Notes: generated by a model from the sequence alone, not told the origin. Shown: positions 29,133-38,430, numbered from the stretch's first letter. The stretch: DNA of 64,000 nt from Pseudomonas rhizosphaerae (GCF_000761155.1 NZ_CP009533.1:3706001-3770000); one strand, 5' to 3'. A program made the numbers and translations.

Positions 29133-30722
29133 CTATTTCTCGACTGACACCCTGGAGAAATCCTGCCGGCCGAACGGGCTGACGGTGTAGCCCTCGACAC
29201 CTTTTCGCGCCAGCACCGCAGCTGTCGGGTGGGCCAGCGGCAGCCACAGCGCCTGCTTCTGGATCAGAGCCTGGGCCTGCTGGTACAGCTTGCTGCGCTG
29301 AGCCTGGTCGGTTACCGCCTTGCCGTCACTGATCAGCTTGTCCAGGCCCTTGTCGCAGTAACGCGCGAAGTTGGTCCCCGACTGCACGGCCGCACAGGAA
29401 AACTGCGGTGTGAGGAAGTTGTCCGGATCACCGTTGTCGCCGGCCCAGCCCATGAACAGCAGGTCGTGCTCGCCAGCCTTGGCGCGGCGGATCAGTTCGC
29501 CCCATTCGATCACGCGGATCTCGGCCTTGATGCCGACCTTGGCCAGGTCGGCCTGCAACAACTGCGCACCCAGGCTGGGGTTGGGGTTGAGCAGGCTGCC
29601 GGAAGGGCGGGTCCAGATGGTGGTGTTGAAGCCGTCCTTCAGGCCGGCCTTGGCGAGCAGCTCGCGGGCCTTGGCCGCATCCTGCTTGTAGCCTGGCAAG
29701 TCGCGCGCATAGCTCCAGGTATTGGGTGGGTACGGGCCATTGGCAGCCTCGGCGGTGCCTTCGAACACGGCCTTGAGGTAGCTGTCCTTGTCGAAGGCCA
29801 GGTTGATGGCCTGGCGCACTTCAGGCTTGTCCAGGGGTGGGTGCTGGCTGTTGATGGCCAGGAACGCGGTCATGAAAGCCTCGGTCTTGATCACCTGGAG
29901 GCTCTTGTCGTCGGCGGCTGCGGCGATGTCCAGTGGCTTGGGCGACAGGGTCAACTGGCACTCGTTGCGGCGCAGTTTCTGCAGGCGCACGTTGGCGTCC
30001 GGGGTGATGGCAAACAGCAGCGGGTCGACTGCAGGCTTGCCGGCAAAGTAGTCCGGGTTGGCCTTGTAGCGCACCACGGCGTCCTTCTCGAAACGCACGA
30101 AGACGAACGGGCCGCTGCCGATCGGCTGGCTGTTGAGCTTTTCCGGAGTGCCGGCTTTCATCAATTGATCGGCGTATTGCGCCGAATAGATCGAGGCGAA
30201 GCCCATGCTCAGGGTCGCCAGGAACGTTGCATCGGGATGATTCAGGGTGAACCGCACGGTCAGCGGATCAGGCGCCTCGATGTTCTTGATCAGGCCAGGC
30301 AGCTGCATCGACTGGGCATGCGGGAAGCCGCTCTGCGCGACCTTGTGCCAGGGGTTGGCCGGGTCGAGCATGCGCTGGAAGCTGAACAGCACGTCCTGCG
30401 CGTTCAGCTCGCGGTCCGGCTTGAAGTACGAAGTGCCGTGAAACTTGACGCCGGGGTGCAGCTTGAACGTGTAGGTCAGGCCATCGGCCGACACGCTCCA
30501 GCTGTCCGCCAGGCTGGGAATGACCTTGCCAGCCTTGGCATCGAATTCAACCAGGCGGTTCATCAGCACATCGGCCGACGCGTTGGTGGTAGTCAGCGAG
30601 TTGTACTGCACCACGTCGAAGCCTTCGGGGCTGGCCTCGGTACAGACCGTCAACGGCGCGGCATGCACCAGCGCAGAGGCAAACAGGGGAGCAAGCAAGA
30701 ACGGCAAAGTCGCAAGACGCAT
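29133..30722 (-). CDS. Orphan periplasmic oligopeptide/dipeptide-binding protein (SBP_bac_5)
   Basis: 529 aa with signal peptide cleaved after VHA near residue 22. The body is a family 5 solute-binding protein: TVCTEASPEGFDVVQ, LVEFDAKAGKVIPSLADSWS, DAEYFFSF-like AQDVLFSFQRML, and GWAGDNGDPDNFLTPQFSC. It resembles DppA. No permease or ATPase genes are next to it, so it must share a transporter coded elsewhere or act as a receptor partner. AAGGAA precedes the ATG. Confidence 0.88.
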   Translation of the reverse strand: MRLATLPFLLAPLFASALVHAAPLTVCTEASPEGFDVVQYNSLTTTNASADVLMNRLVEFDAKAGKVIPSLADSWSVSADGLTYTFKLHPGVKFHGTSYFKPDRELNAQDVLFSFQRMLDPANPWHKVAQSGFPHAQSMQLPGLIKNIEAPDPLTVRFTLNHPDATFLATLSMGFASIYSAQYADQLMKAGTPEKLNSQPIGSGPFVFVRFEKDAVVRYKANPDYFAGKPAVDPLLFAITPDANVRLQKLRRNECQLTLSPKPLDIAAAADDKSLQVIKTEAFMTAFLAINSQHPPLDKPEVRQAINLAFDKDSYLKAVFEGTAEAANGPYPPNTWSYARDLPGYKQDAAKARELLAKAGLKDGFNTTIWTRPSGSLLNPNPSLGAQLLQADLAKVGIKAEIRVIEWGELIRRAKAGEHDLLFMGWAGDNGDPDNFLTPQFSCAAVQSGTNFARYCDKGLDKLISDGKAVTDQAQRSKLYQQAQALIQKQALWLPLAHPTAAVLARKGVEGYTVSPFGRQDFSRVSVEK

Positions 30723-30919
30723 GGTGTGTTTCCTTGGCGTGTCGAGGGCCCATCTGCCTATGCAGTCTGGAGAAAAGTCCTACCCTAGAGATGTCGAGCA
30801 GCGTTGACTATCCCTAAATCGTTTTTTTGCGCGACGAGTGGTCATGCCGCAGCACGCCCGCCAGTGCTGTGCCTGCGCCGATGCCTGCGCAGCTGGACGC
30901 ACCGATTGTGCATCTGGAG

Positions 30920-30948
30920 TTGTTGCGCCGCAGGGTTTCTGGTATAAA
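30920..30948 (+). promoter_or_regulatory. Probable sigma-70 promoter of rpmB-rpmG
   Basis: TTGTTG at 30920-30925, a 17-bp spacer and TATAAA at 30943-30948: a strong housekeeping match. The start would fall near 30955, giving a leader of about 140 nt before rpmB. It lies in the 373-bp gap between the divergent binding protein gene and rpmB; the rest of that gap holds the binding protein's upstream region and the leader. Confidence 0.8.
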
Positions 30949-31051
30949 GCAGCGCTCTTTTCTAGGGCCCTGTTCCTCTGCCTTTACGGTGAGGCGGGTA
31001 AGACCCTGAAGAAACGCGGCGCCGTGCGCCAAATGACTGAGAGATAAGCGG

Positions 31052-31075
31052 CCAACCCATGCCGGGTTGGGCATG
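31052..31075 (+). promoter_or_regulatory. Overlapping alternative hairpins in the rpmB leader
   Basis: CCAACCC (31052-31058) can pair with GGGTTGG (31064-31070), while CATGCC (31058-31063) can pair with GGCATG (31070-31075). The two use shared bases and so exclude each other. Such a pair can act as a switch, for instance for feedback by ribosomal protein. It ends 21 nt before the rpmB ATG. Function is inferred only from pairing. Confidence 0.4.
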
Positions 31076-31095
31076 TGGTTTTAGAGGGCTGAGGC

Positions 31096-31329
31096 ATGTC
31101 GAGAGTCTGTCAAGTTACCGGTAAGGGTCCGGTGACTGGGAATAACATTTCCCACGCAAACAACAAAACCCGTCGTCGTTTCCTGCCGAACCTGCAGCAT
31201 CACCGCTTCTGGGTTGAAGAAGAGAAACGTTTTGTTCGCCTGCGCGTATCCGCCAAGGGCATGCGTATCATCGACAAGCGCGGCATCACTGTCGTGCTGG
31301 CCGAAATCCGCAAAGCTGGCAAGATCTAA
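31096..31329 (+). CDS. rpmB: 50S ribosomal protein L28
   Basis: 77 aa. [35 protein letters not shown] and [16 protein letters not shown] are nearly those of E. coli L28. It lacks the CxxC zinc pairs of the C+ form. GAGGGCTGAGGC precedes the ATG. Transcribed with rpmG, 12 nt away. Confidence 0.98.
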   Translation: MSRVCQVTGKGPVTGNNISHANNKTRRRFLPNLQHHRFWVEEEKRFVRLRVSAKGMRIIDKRGITVVLAEIRKAGKI

Positions 31330-31341
31330 GGGAGCTTTATC

Positions 31342-31497
31342 ATGCGTGAATTGATTCGTTTGATCTCGAGCGCCGGTACTGGTCACTTCTACACTACCGA
31401 CAAGAACAAGCGTACTACCCCGGACAAGATCGAGATCAAGAAATTTGATCCGGTTGTTCGCAAGCACGTGATGTACAAGGAAGGCAAAATCAAGTAA
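31342..31497 (+). CDS. rpmG: 50S ribosomal protein L33
   Basis: 51 aa. [21 protein letters not shown] and [19 protein letters not shown] are the L33 signature. This is the zinc-free form without CxxC motifs. AGGGAG lies before the ATG at 31342. Second gene of rpmB-rpmG, followed by a strong terminator. Confidence 0.98.
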   Translation: MRELIRLISSAGTGHFYTTDKNKRTTPDKIEIKKFDPVVRKHVMYKEGKIK

Positions 31498-31520
31498 TTG
31501 ATTTTGGCGACCAGAAAAAG

Positions 31521-31550
31521 GCCCGCGTCGAAAGATGCGGGCTTTTTTTT
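31521..31550 (+). terminator. Intrinsic terminator of rpmB-rpmG
   Basis: GCCCGC (31521-31526) pairs with GCGGGC (31537-31542), extendable by partial pairs in the loop, and is followed at once by eight T residues. It starts 24 nt after the rpmG stop. Confidence 0.9.
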
Positions 31551-31574
31551 ATGTGGATTTTGACCTCGTGGGGA

Positions 31575-31606
31575 GGCCTTCGCGGGTAGAACCCGCTCCC
31601 ACAGGG
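31575..31606. repeat. Single REP element, family 1
   Basis: Contains TCGCGGGTAGAACCCGCTCC followed by CACAGGG, a self-complementary hairpin (GCGGGT / ACCCGC) with the CCGCTCCCACAGGG tail of the family. It ends 9 nt before the 3' end of the cupin gene. Confidence 0.75.
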
Positions 31607-31614
31607 AAGCCCCA

Positions 31615-31977
31615 TCAAGCTTTGGCTTCGAACACCACGTAGATCTTGCGGCACGCCTCCAGCACCTCCCAGGTGCCGGTGAAGCCTGCGGGGATCACGA
31701 AGCGGTCGCCGGCGCGCAATGTCTTGCCGTTGCCTTGGTCGTCACGCAGTACGGAAACGCCCTGCACGATCTCGCAGTATTCGTGCTCGGTGTAGTTGAC
31801 CTTCCATTGCCCCACTTGGCCTTCCCAGACTCCCGCGTTCATCTGTCCGCAAGGACTTTGATAGTGGTTGAACAGCGTCTGTTCGGGGTCGCCACCGAGG
31901 ATCTTTTCGGGCGCCGGCCGGTAGCGTTCCGGGGTGACGCTGTGTTGGGCAAAGTCGACGATGCTGGTGATGTTCAT
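31615..31977 (-). CDS. Cupin-domain protein (DUF861/EutQ-like)
   Basis: 120 aa single cupin. The barrel motifs are visible in GVWEGQVGQWKVNYTEHEYCEIVQGVSVL and LRAGDRFVIPAGFTGTWEV. The DUF861 group has few characterised members. It is divergent from pauC with 163 bp between, so it may be controlled with polyamine catabolism. The ATG at 31977 has GAGGGG at about 9 nt. Confidence 0.8.
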   Translation of the reverse strand: MNITSIVDFAQHSVTPERYRPAPEKILGGDPEQTLFNHYQSPCGQMNAGVWEGQVGQWKVNYTEHEYCEIVQGVSVLRDDQGNGKTLRAGDRFVIPAGFTGTWEVLEACRKIYVVFEAKA

Positions 31978-32140
31978 GCAGGAAACCCCTCGCTTGTTGG
32001 ATAAAACGCACATCCGTGGGCCTGTGTGCGCTGAGTGTCAAATATATTGAAATGCGGCGCGCCGGTGGTTTAGGGTGGTTCGATGTCACCCCGCTCAGCC
32101 TTGCACGGCCGGGCTTTGCATTCAATCACAGGAGATCCGT

Positions 32141-33634
32141 ATGACCACTCTGACTCGCGCTGACTGGGAGCAACGTGCCCAGCAGCTGAAGATCGAAGGG
32201 CGCGCGTTCATCAACGGCGAGTACACCGACGCCGTGTCGGGCCAGACCTTCGAATGCGTAAGCCCCGTCGACGGTCGACTGTTGGCCCAGGTGGCCAGCT
32301 GCGATGCTGCCGACGCTCAGCGCGCGGTCGAGAATGCCCGCGCCACGTTCGATTCCGGGGTCTGGGCCAAAGCCGCGCCGGCCAAGCGCAAGGCCACCCT
32401 GATTCGTTTCGCCGGGTTGCTGCGCGAGCATGCCGAGGAACTGGCGCTCCTGGAAACGCTGGACATGGGCAAGCCGATCAGTGATTCGCTGAACATCGAC
32501 GTGGCCGGCTCGGCCAATGCCTTGGCCTGGAGCGGCGAGGCCATCGACAAGGTCTACGACGAAGTCGCCCCGACCCCACACGACCAGCTCGGGCTGGTCA
32601 CCCGGGAAGCGGTGGGCGTGGTGGCCGCAGTGGTGCCGTGGAATTTCCCTCTGATGATGGCCTGCTGGAAGCTGGGTCCGGCCCTGGCCACGGGCAACTC
32701 GGTGATCCTCAAGCCGTCGGAGAAATCCCCGCTGACGGCCATTCGCATCGCGCAGCTGGCGATCGAAGCCGGCATCCCGAAAGGCGTGCTCAACGTGCTG
32801 CCCGGCCATGGCCACACGGTCGGCAAGGCGCTCGCCCTGCACATGGACGTGGACACCGTGGTGTTCACAGGTTCCACCAGAATCGCCAAGCAACTGATGA
32901 TCTACGCGGGCGAGTCGAACATGAAGCGCGTCTGGCTGGAAGCGGGCGGCAAGAGCCCGAACATCGTGTTCGCCGATGCACCCGACCTACAGGCGGCGGC
33001 CGATTCGGCGGCCAGTGCCATTGCCTTCAACCAGGGCGAGGTCTGCACGGCCGGTTCGCGCCTGCTGGTGGAACGTTCGGTCAAGGAGCGCTTCCTGCCG
33101 ATGGTGGTCGAGGCGCTGAAGGCCTGGAAGCCGGGCAACCCGCTGGACCCGGCGACCAATGTCGGTGCGCTGGTGGATACCCAGCAGATGAACACGGTGC
33201 TGTCGTACATCGCTGCCGGTCAGGAAGGCGGCGCCACCTTGCTGGTGGGCGGCAAGCGCATCCTTGAAGAAACCGGTGGCACCTACGTCGAACCGACCAT
33301 TTTCGATGGCGTGACCAATGCCATGAAGATCGCCCAGGAAGAAATCTTCGGGCCCGTGCTGTCGGTGCTCACCTTCGACACCGCCGAGGAGGCCGTACGC
33401 ATCGCCAACGACAGCGCCTATGGCCTGGCGGCGGCGGTATGGACCGCAGACATCTCCAAGGCGCACCTGACCGCCAAGGCACTGCGCGCAGGCAGCGTGT
33501 GGGTCAACCAGTACGACGGTGGCGACATGACCGCGCCGTTCGGTGGGTTCAAGCAGTCGGGCAACGGCCGTGACAAGTCACTGCATGCGTTCGACAAATA
33601 CACCGAACTGAAGGCGACCTGGATCAAGCTCTGA
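32141..33634 (+). CDS. pauC: Gamma-glutamyl-gamma-aminobutyraldehyde dehydrogenase (PauC/KauB type)
   Basis: 497 aa NAD(P)-dependent aldehyde dehydrogenase. Cofactor motif FTGSTRIAKQLM, general base E267 (LEAGGKSPN) and nucleophile C302 (FNQGEVCTAGSRLL). It oxidises aldehydes from glutamylated putrescine or from 4-guanidinobutyraldehyde and 3-aminopropanal. The symbol rests on similarity to PauC/KauB and on nearby pauB-like and MocR genes. AGGAGA precedes the ATG at 32141. Broad substrate range is common in this family. Confidence 0.82.
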   Translation: MTTLTRADWEQRAQQLKIEGRAFINGEYTDAVSGQTFECVSPVDGRLLAQVASCDAADAQRAVENARATFDSGVWAKAAPAKRKATLIRFAGLLREHAEELALLETLDMGKPISDSLNIDVAGSANALAWSGEAIDKVYDEVAPTPHDQLGLVTREAVGVVAAVVPWNFPLMMACWKLGPALATGNSVILKPSEKSPLTAIRIAQLAIEAGIPKGVLNVLPGHGHTVGKALALHMDVDTVVFTGSTRIAKQLMIYAGESNMKRVWLEAGGKSPNIVFADAPDLQAAADSAASAIAFNQGEVCTAGSRLLVERSVKERFLPMVVEALKAWKPGNPLDPATNVGALVDTQQMNTVLSYIAAGQEGGATLLVGGKRILEETGGTYVEPTIFDGVTNAMKIAQEEIFGPVLSVLTFDTAEEAVRIANDSAYGLAAAVWTADISKAHLTAKALRAGSVWVNQYDGGDMTAPFGGFKQSGNGRDKSLHAFDKYTELKATWIKL

Positions 33635-33657
33635 TCCACTGCCAGTCGGGTTGGGGG

Positions 33658-35220
33658 TCAAAGCATCTTCTCCAGCCCGATCACCTCACTGGCCCACGCA
33701 TTCAGCCGACGCCACCAGTCACCCGGTTCGCGGTACAGGGTGTGCATCTGCTGATGGTCCTCGGTGTCCCACACTACCTGGCCATTCTCCAGACGCACCT
33801 GATAGCTGCGCGCAGGTGACATACCCTCATGGGCCAGGTGGCGCATCTGTGCCGCCAGTTCCGGGCTGTCGACCAGCACGCCCACCTCGGTGTTCCACAG
33901 CACCGAACGCGGGTCGAAGTTGAACGAGCCGATGAAGGATTTGCGCTCGTCGAAGATCATCGCCTTGCTGTGCAGGCTTGAATCGGAACTGCCGCTAAAG
34001 CTCAACGTGCCACCGGCATCGTCGCCCGGCTGGCGACGCAGCTCGAACAGCTTCACTCCGTGCTCGAGCAAGTTCTTGCGGTAGGGCACGTAGCCGCCGT
34101 GCACCGCCGGTACGTCGGTCGCTTCCAGGGAATTGGTCAGCAGGCTGACGTCGACGCCGGCGTCGGCGCGTCCGGTGAGATAGTCGCGGCCCGCTTCGCC
34201 GGGCACGAAGTAGGCGGAAATCAGCATCAGTTCATGCTTGACCTGGGTCAGCTCCGGAGCGAGCTGCGTGGTCAACAGCAGGTGCGGGTCGGGCTCGCCT
34301 CGGGCCAGTACCTTGGTCGGCGCATCCCACAGCGCCTGGCCCCAGGCCCAGATCAACTGGCGTCGCCAGACGTCCAGCTGCGGCGCACTCTGGTAGGTCA
34401 TCAGGCGTTCGTAGAGGGCATGGTGCTGGCTCCGCGAGGTGGTCAGGGACTTTTCCAGGCGCACCCGCGACGCAGCCAGGTGTTTGGCCGTCGGCACCGT
34501 GAACAGGAAGTTGGCAATCGGCTGGCTCAGGGCACTGTTCCAGTATTGGTCGAAGCTGTAGCCCAGCTGCTGGGCCACCGGGCCAAAGCCGAGCAGATCG
34601 ATGTCAGTGAAGTTCATGTCCGGCTCGGCGTCGAAGTATTCGTCGCCCAGGTTGCGTCCGCCGACGATGGCCACGCTGTTGTCGGCCAGCCACAACTTGT
34701 TGTGCATGCGCCGGTGTTGCCGGGACAGGTGCAACAGGCGACCCATCGCGCGGGTGACGCCAGTCGAACGGCCTAAGTGCGTCGGGTTGAACAGTCGGAT
34801 CTGGATGTTGTGATGCGCCGCCAGGGTGGCGATGGTCTTGTCCAGGCCATCGCTGGTGGTGTCGTCCAGCAGGATGCGCACGCGCACGCCGCGGTCGGCA
34901 GCCTTGAGCAGCTCGTCGACCAGCGCCCGGGTACTGAAACCGTCATGCACGATGTAGTACTGCAGATCGAGGCTGACCTGGGCATTGCGGATCAGCTCGG
35001 CGCGCGCGCGGAACGCCTCGTCACTGCTCGACAGCAGGCGGAAACCCGACTGGCCACGGTGGGCTTGTACTTGGGCCTGCACCGACCTGCCGAAGGCCGA
35101 TTGCTCGGCCGGTAGCATCTCGCTGTACTCGCGCGGCGCATTCACGCTGGCACAGCCTTGCAGTGCCAGGATCAAGGTCAACAGCAGCGGTAACAGCCTG
35201 GGGCAGGGCAAAGCGATCAT
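33658..35220 (-). CDS. Phospholipase D-family lipoprotein (ClsC-like)
   Basis: 520 aa. Lipobox LQGC puts a lipidated cysteine at residue 23. Two HKD catalytic motifs are intact: H173-N-K-L-W-L-A-D and H417-S-K-A-M-I-F-D, each with the following GGRN/GSFN segment. The layout matches the ClsC/YmdC group of cardiolipin synthase-like PLD enzymes, which in E. coli needs a partner protein. As a lipoprotein it should work in the periplasm. Convergent with pauC. Confidence 0.85.
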   Translation of the reverse strand: MIALPCPRLLPLLLTLILALQGCASVNAPREYSEMLPAEQSAFGRSVQAQVQAHRGQSGFRLLSSSDEAFRARAELIRNAQVSLDLQYYIVHDGFSTRALVDELLKAADRGVRVRILLDDTTSDGLDKTIATLAAHHNIQIRLFNPTHLGRSTGVTRAMGRLLHLSRQHRRMHNKLWLADNSVAIVGGRNLGDEYFDAEPDMNFTDIDLLGFGPVAQQLGYSFDQYWNSALSQPIANFLFTVPTAKHLAASRVRLEKSLTTSRSQHHALYERLMTYQSAPQLDVWRRQLIWAWGQALWDAPTKVLARGEPDPHLLLTTQLAPELTQVKHELMLISAYFVPGEAGRDYLTGRADAGVDVSLLTNSLEATDVPAVHGGYVPYRKNLLEHGVKLFELRRQPGDDAGGTLSFSGSSDSSLHSKAMIFDERKSFIGSFNFDPRSVLWNTEVGVLVDSPELAAQMRHLAHEGMSPARSYQVRLENGQVVWDTEDHQQMHTLYREPGDWWRRLNAWASEVIGLEKML

Positions 35221-35274
35221 CCTTGTGGGGTAGCTGGTGGGGAGGCGGGCGTGCCGTTCGACCTTGGCATGGGC

Positions 35275-36714
35275 TCAAAGGTCGGCGTCAGGGTGCGGAT
35301 TTTCCATGAGCAACTGCTGCGCGCAGCTTCCTACCGTGCGCACCGCGGCCTCGATCTCGGGCGAAGGCTTGCTGGCGAAGTTCATGCGCAGGCAATTACG
35401 GTACTTGCCCGAAGCCGAAAAGATACTGCCCACGGCGATCTGCACGCCCTGGTCGAGCAGCAGGCGGTTGAGCTTGAGGGTATCGAAACCTTCGGGCAGT
35501 TCGACCCACAGCATGAAGCCACCCTGCGGACGGCTGCAGCGGGTGCCCGCGGGAAAGTAGCGGGTGACCCAGTCGATCATCAGGTCGCGGCTACGCTGGT
35601 ACTGCGTACGCATGCGGCGCAGGTGCGGTTCGTAATGGCCACCCTTGATGAATTCGGCGATGGCCAGTTGCGGCTGCGTGGCCGTCGAGCCGGTGCCGAT
35701 GTACTTCATGTGCAGCACCCGCTCCAGGTAGCGACCCGGCGCCACGAAGCCGATCCGCAGGCCGGGGGCCAGGGTCTTGGAAAACGAACTGCACAACAGC
35801 ACGCGGCCGTCTTCGTCGAACGACTTGATGGTGCGCGGACGCGGATAGCTGAAGGCCAGGTCGCCATACACATCGTCCTCGATGATGGCCACGTCGAAGC
35901 GTTGCGCAAGCGTCAGCAAGGCGCGCTTGCGAGCTTCGGGCATGACGTAGCCCAGCGGGTTGTTGCAGTTGGGCGTCAACTGTATGGCCTTGATCGGCCA
36001 TTGTTCCAGTGCCAGCTCCAGGGCTTGCAGGCTGATGCCGGTCAGCGGGTCGGTGGGGATCTCCAGGGCTTTCATGCCCAGGCCCTTGAGGGTCTGCATG
36101 GCGCCGAAGAAGCTGGGCGAGTCCACCGCAACGATGTCGCCGGGTTCGCAGATGGCGCGCACGCTGGCCGACAGCGCCTCGTGGCAGCCGGTGGTGACGA
36201 CCAGTTCGCCAATGCTTAGCTGGCAGCCAGCATCCACCAGTAATCGGGCGATCTGTTCGCGCAGCGCCTGGGTGCCATGCAGCGAGTCGTAGTAGAGGCC
36301 TGGCATCGCCTGGTGCCGACTCAGGCGGGCCAGCTCGCGCAGCAAGGGCCGCAGGGTCGGGCTGCTCACATCGGGCATGCCGCGGCCCAGCTGCACCACG
36401 TCGTCGCGCGGCGCGGCGCGCATCAGCTCGACGACCTGGTCCCACTGCGAGATGTCCACGGGACGCTGCATGGGTCGGCCTACCGCCGGCAACGCTGGCA
36501 GCTCGCGGGCAGTGGGCACGAAGTAACCGGACTTGGGCCGGGGCGCTGCCAAGCCATGGTCTTCGAGCTGTCGATAGGCTTGCTGCACGGTGCTCAGGCT
36601 GACGCCGTGCTCGATGCTCAGGGCGCGCACCGAGGGCAGGCGATCGCCAGGACGGTAAAGACCCTGCTCGATGCGCTGGCTGAGCAGTTGGGCAAGGTTC
36701 ATGTACAGCGTCAT
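35275..36714 (-). CDS. MocR-type GntR/aminotransferase regulator
   Basis: About 479 aa from ATG 36714. The N-terminal winged helix (QRIEQGLYRPGDRLPSVRAL, GVSLSTVQQAYRQLEDHG) is fused to a class I aminotransferase-like domain with NCNNPLGYVMP, IIEDDVYGDLAF and the PLP lysine in CSSFSKTLAPGLRIG. MocR proteins use PLP or amino-group ligands to control transcription. It lies between pauC and pauB homologues, so polyamine control is possible. ATG codons at 36762, 36738 and 36702 are alternatives; no clear ribosome site decides. Confidence 0.88.
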   Translation of the reverse strand: MTLYMNLAQLLSQRIEQGLYRPGDRLPSVRALSIEHGVSLSTVQQAYRQLEDHGLAAPRPKSGYFVPTARELPALPAVGRPMQRPVDISQWDQVVELMRAAPRDDVVQLGRGMPDVSSPTLRPLLRELARLSRHQAMPGLYYDSLHGTQALREQIARLLVDAGCQLSIGELVVTTGCHEALSASVRAICEPGDIVAVDSPSFFGAMQTLKGLGMKALEIPTDPLTGISLQALELALEQWPIKAIQLTPNCNNPLGYVMPEARKRALLTLAQRFDVAIIEDDVYGDLAFSYPRPRTIKSFDEDGRVLLCSSFSKTLAPGLRIGFVAPGRYLERVLHMKYIGTGSTATQPQLAIAEFIKGGHYEPHLRRMRTQYQRSRDLMIDWVTRYFPAGTRCSRPQGGFMLWVELPEGFDTLKLNRLLLDQGVQIAVGSIFSASGKYRNCLRMNFASKPSPEIEAAVRTVGSCAQQLLMENPHPDADL

Positions 36715-36879
36715 GGGCGTGCTCGAACTGATGACCATACAGATGCGTGGAAAATACAGCATTCAGACGCACTGGTCAGCCATCTGTATGAAAAACATAA
36801 GCGATTTTTGAATCTGTATTAAGTGGTGTCGGCTGCGGCACCATGGCCTTGCTGTCCAAACACTTCAAGGAGAACGGCC

Positions 36880-37116
36880 ATGAACGGCTTGAGCGATGTA
36901 CGTCTGCTGCTGCGCAACGAAGAACTGCTGGAAGAGCCGAAGGTGCGCTCCCGTGCCCGGTGCGCCTCAGCGGATTTGGGGCGATGGGCGCTGATGCTGC
37001 ATCACTTGCGCACACGGCCCGCTTTGCTCGAACTGGACAAGGACCAGCTGCGCGACATCGGTCTGGATGCGCAGCAGGCGCGCCGCGAGGGCATGAAGCC
37101 GTTCTGGCGCCTGTAG
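36880..37116 (+). CDS. DUF1127 small protein
   Basis: 78 aa. The C-terminal 40 residues (HHLRTRPALLELDKDQLRDIGLDAQQARREGMKPFWRL) match the DUF1127 pattern: a Leu-rich helix, ending in the arginine-rich and W-containing tail. Members bind RNA or act as stress regulators in some alpha-proteobacteria; in pseudomonads the role is not settled. AAGGAGA sits 7 nt before the ATG. Divergent from the MocR gene. Confidence 0.82.
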   Translation: MNGLSDVRLLLRNEELLEEPKVRSRARCASADLGRWALMLHHLRTRPALLELDKDQLRDIGLDAQQARREGMKPFWRL

Positions 37117-37137
37117 GGGCGCTGCTGGGCGCTGCGT

Positions 37138-38430
37138 CTAGCCCAGTTCCTTGAACCGGTGCCAGAGCATGCCCAGCGCCAGCAGGGGCGAGCGCAGGTG
37201 GCGGCCGCCGGGAAAGGTCATGTGCGGCACCTTGGCGAACAGGTCGAAGCCACGGCTGGCCTGGCCGCTGATGGCTTCGCCGAGCAGCTTGCCGGCCAGG
37301 TGCGTCACGTTCAGCCCGTGCCCGGAATAGGCCTGGGCATAGAACACGTTGGGCTGCTCCTTGAGCCTGCCGATCTGCGGCAGACGGTTGGCACCGATGC
37401 CAATCATGCCGCCCCATTGATAGTCGATGCGCACATTCGCCAGCTGCGGGAACACGTCGAGCATCTTGGGCCGCATGTATTCGGCGATGTCCTTGGGATC
37501 GCGCCCCGAATAGTGACAGGCGCCGCCGAACAACAGGCGCCGGTCGGCGGACAGTCGGTAGTAGTCCACCGTTACACGCTGGTCGCACACCGCCATGTTG
37601 CGGGGCAGCAGCTGCCGCGCCTGTTCGGGGTTCAGCGGCTCGGTGGCGATGATGTAGCTGCCGGCCGGCAGCACCTTGCCACTCAACTGCGGGTTGAGAT
37701 CGTTCAGGTAGGCGTTGCAGCCCAGCACCAGGAAGCGTGCCCGCACCTGGCCTTGAGCGGTGTGCACGCGCACTTGCGGGCCATATTCGATACGCGTCAC
37801 CCGCGAGTGCTCGAAGACCTGCACACCCAACTGCCGGGCCACTTCGGCCTCACCCAGGGCCAGGTTGAGCGGATGCAGGTGGCCGGAGCCCATGTCGACC
37901 AGGCCGCCGTGGTAGCGATTCGAGCCGACCACGCTGTGCATGTCCTGCGCCTCGATCACTTGCAGTTCGTGCCGGTAGCCAAGGCTGCGCAGGGCTTCGG
38001 CGTCTTCGACGAACCCCTGCAGCTGGGCCGGCTTGTTGGCCAGGTCGCAGTAGCCCCAGGTCAGGTCGCACTCGATACGGTGCTGGTCGACCCTCTGACG
38101 GACGATCTCGACTGCTTCCAGCCCCATCAGGGTCAGGTCGCGCACACCCTCGTCGCCGATGGTCTTGCGAAACTGCTCCAGATCATGGCCGACGCCGCGA
38201 ATCAATTGCCCGCCGTTGCGCCCACTGGCGCCCCAGCCAATCTGGTGGGCCTCGAGCAGGGCCACGCTGAAACCGCGCTGGGCCAGTTCGATCGCCGTGT
38301 TCAGCCCGGAGAAACCGCCGCCTACCACGCAGACGTCGACGCTGACCTCACCCAGCAGGGGCGGGTATACCGGCTGCCGATGCAGACTGGCGGCGTAGTA
38401 CGAGGCGGCGTGCTCGGCGCGAGCGTTCAT
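37138..38430 (-). CDS. pauB: FAD-dependent gamma-glutamylputrescine oxidoreductase-like protein (PauB type)
   Basis: 430 aa DAO-family flavoprotein. FAD motif CVVGGGFSGLNTAIELA at residues 34-50, GWGASGRNGGQLIRGVG, and IGIGANRLPQIGRL near the end. It would oxidise glutamylated polyamines to the aldehyde used by PauC. The numbered paralog cannot be fixed by eye. The ATG at 38430 gives the family N-terminus. Together with pauC it marks this as a polyamine catabolic neighbourhood, though the glutamylpolyamine synthetase (pauA) is not in the window. Confidence 0.82.
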   Translation of the reverse strand: MNARAEHAASYYAASLHRQPVYPPLLGEVSVDVCVVGGGFSGLNTAIELAQRGFSVALLEAHQIGWGASGRNGGQLIRGVGHDLEQFRKTIGDEGVRDLTLMGLEAVEIVRQRVDQHRIECDLTWGYCDLANKPAQLQGFVEDAEALRSLGYRHELQVIEAQDMHSVVGSNRYHGGLVDMGSGHLHPLNLALGEAEVARQLGVQVFEHSRVTRIEYGPQVRVHTAQGQVRARFLVLGCNAYLNDLNPQLSGKVLPAGSYIIATEPLNPEQARQLLPRNMAVCDQRVTVDYYRLSADRRLLFGGACHYSGRDPKDIAEYMRPKMLDVFPQLANVRIDYQWGGMIGIGANRLPQIGRLKEQPNVFYAQAYSGHGLNVTHLAGKLLGEAISGQASRGFDLFAKVPHMTFPGGRHLRSPLLALGMLWHRFKELG

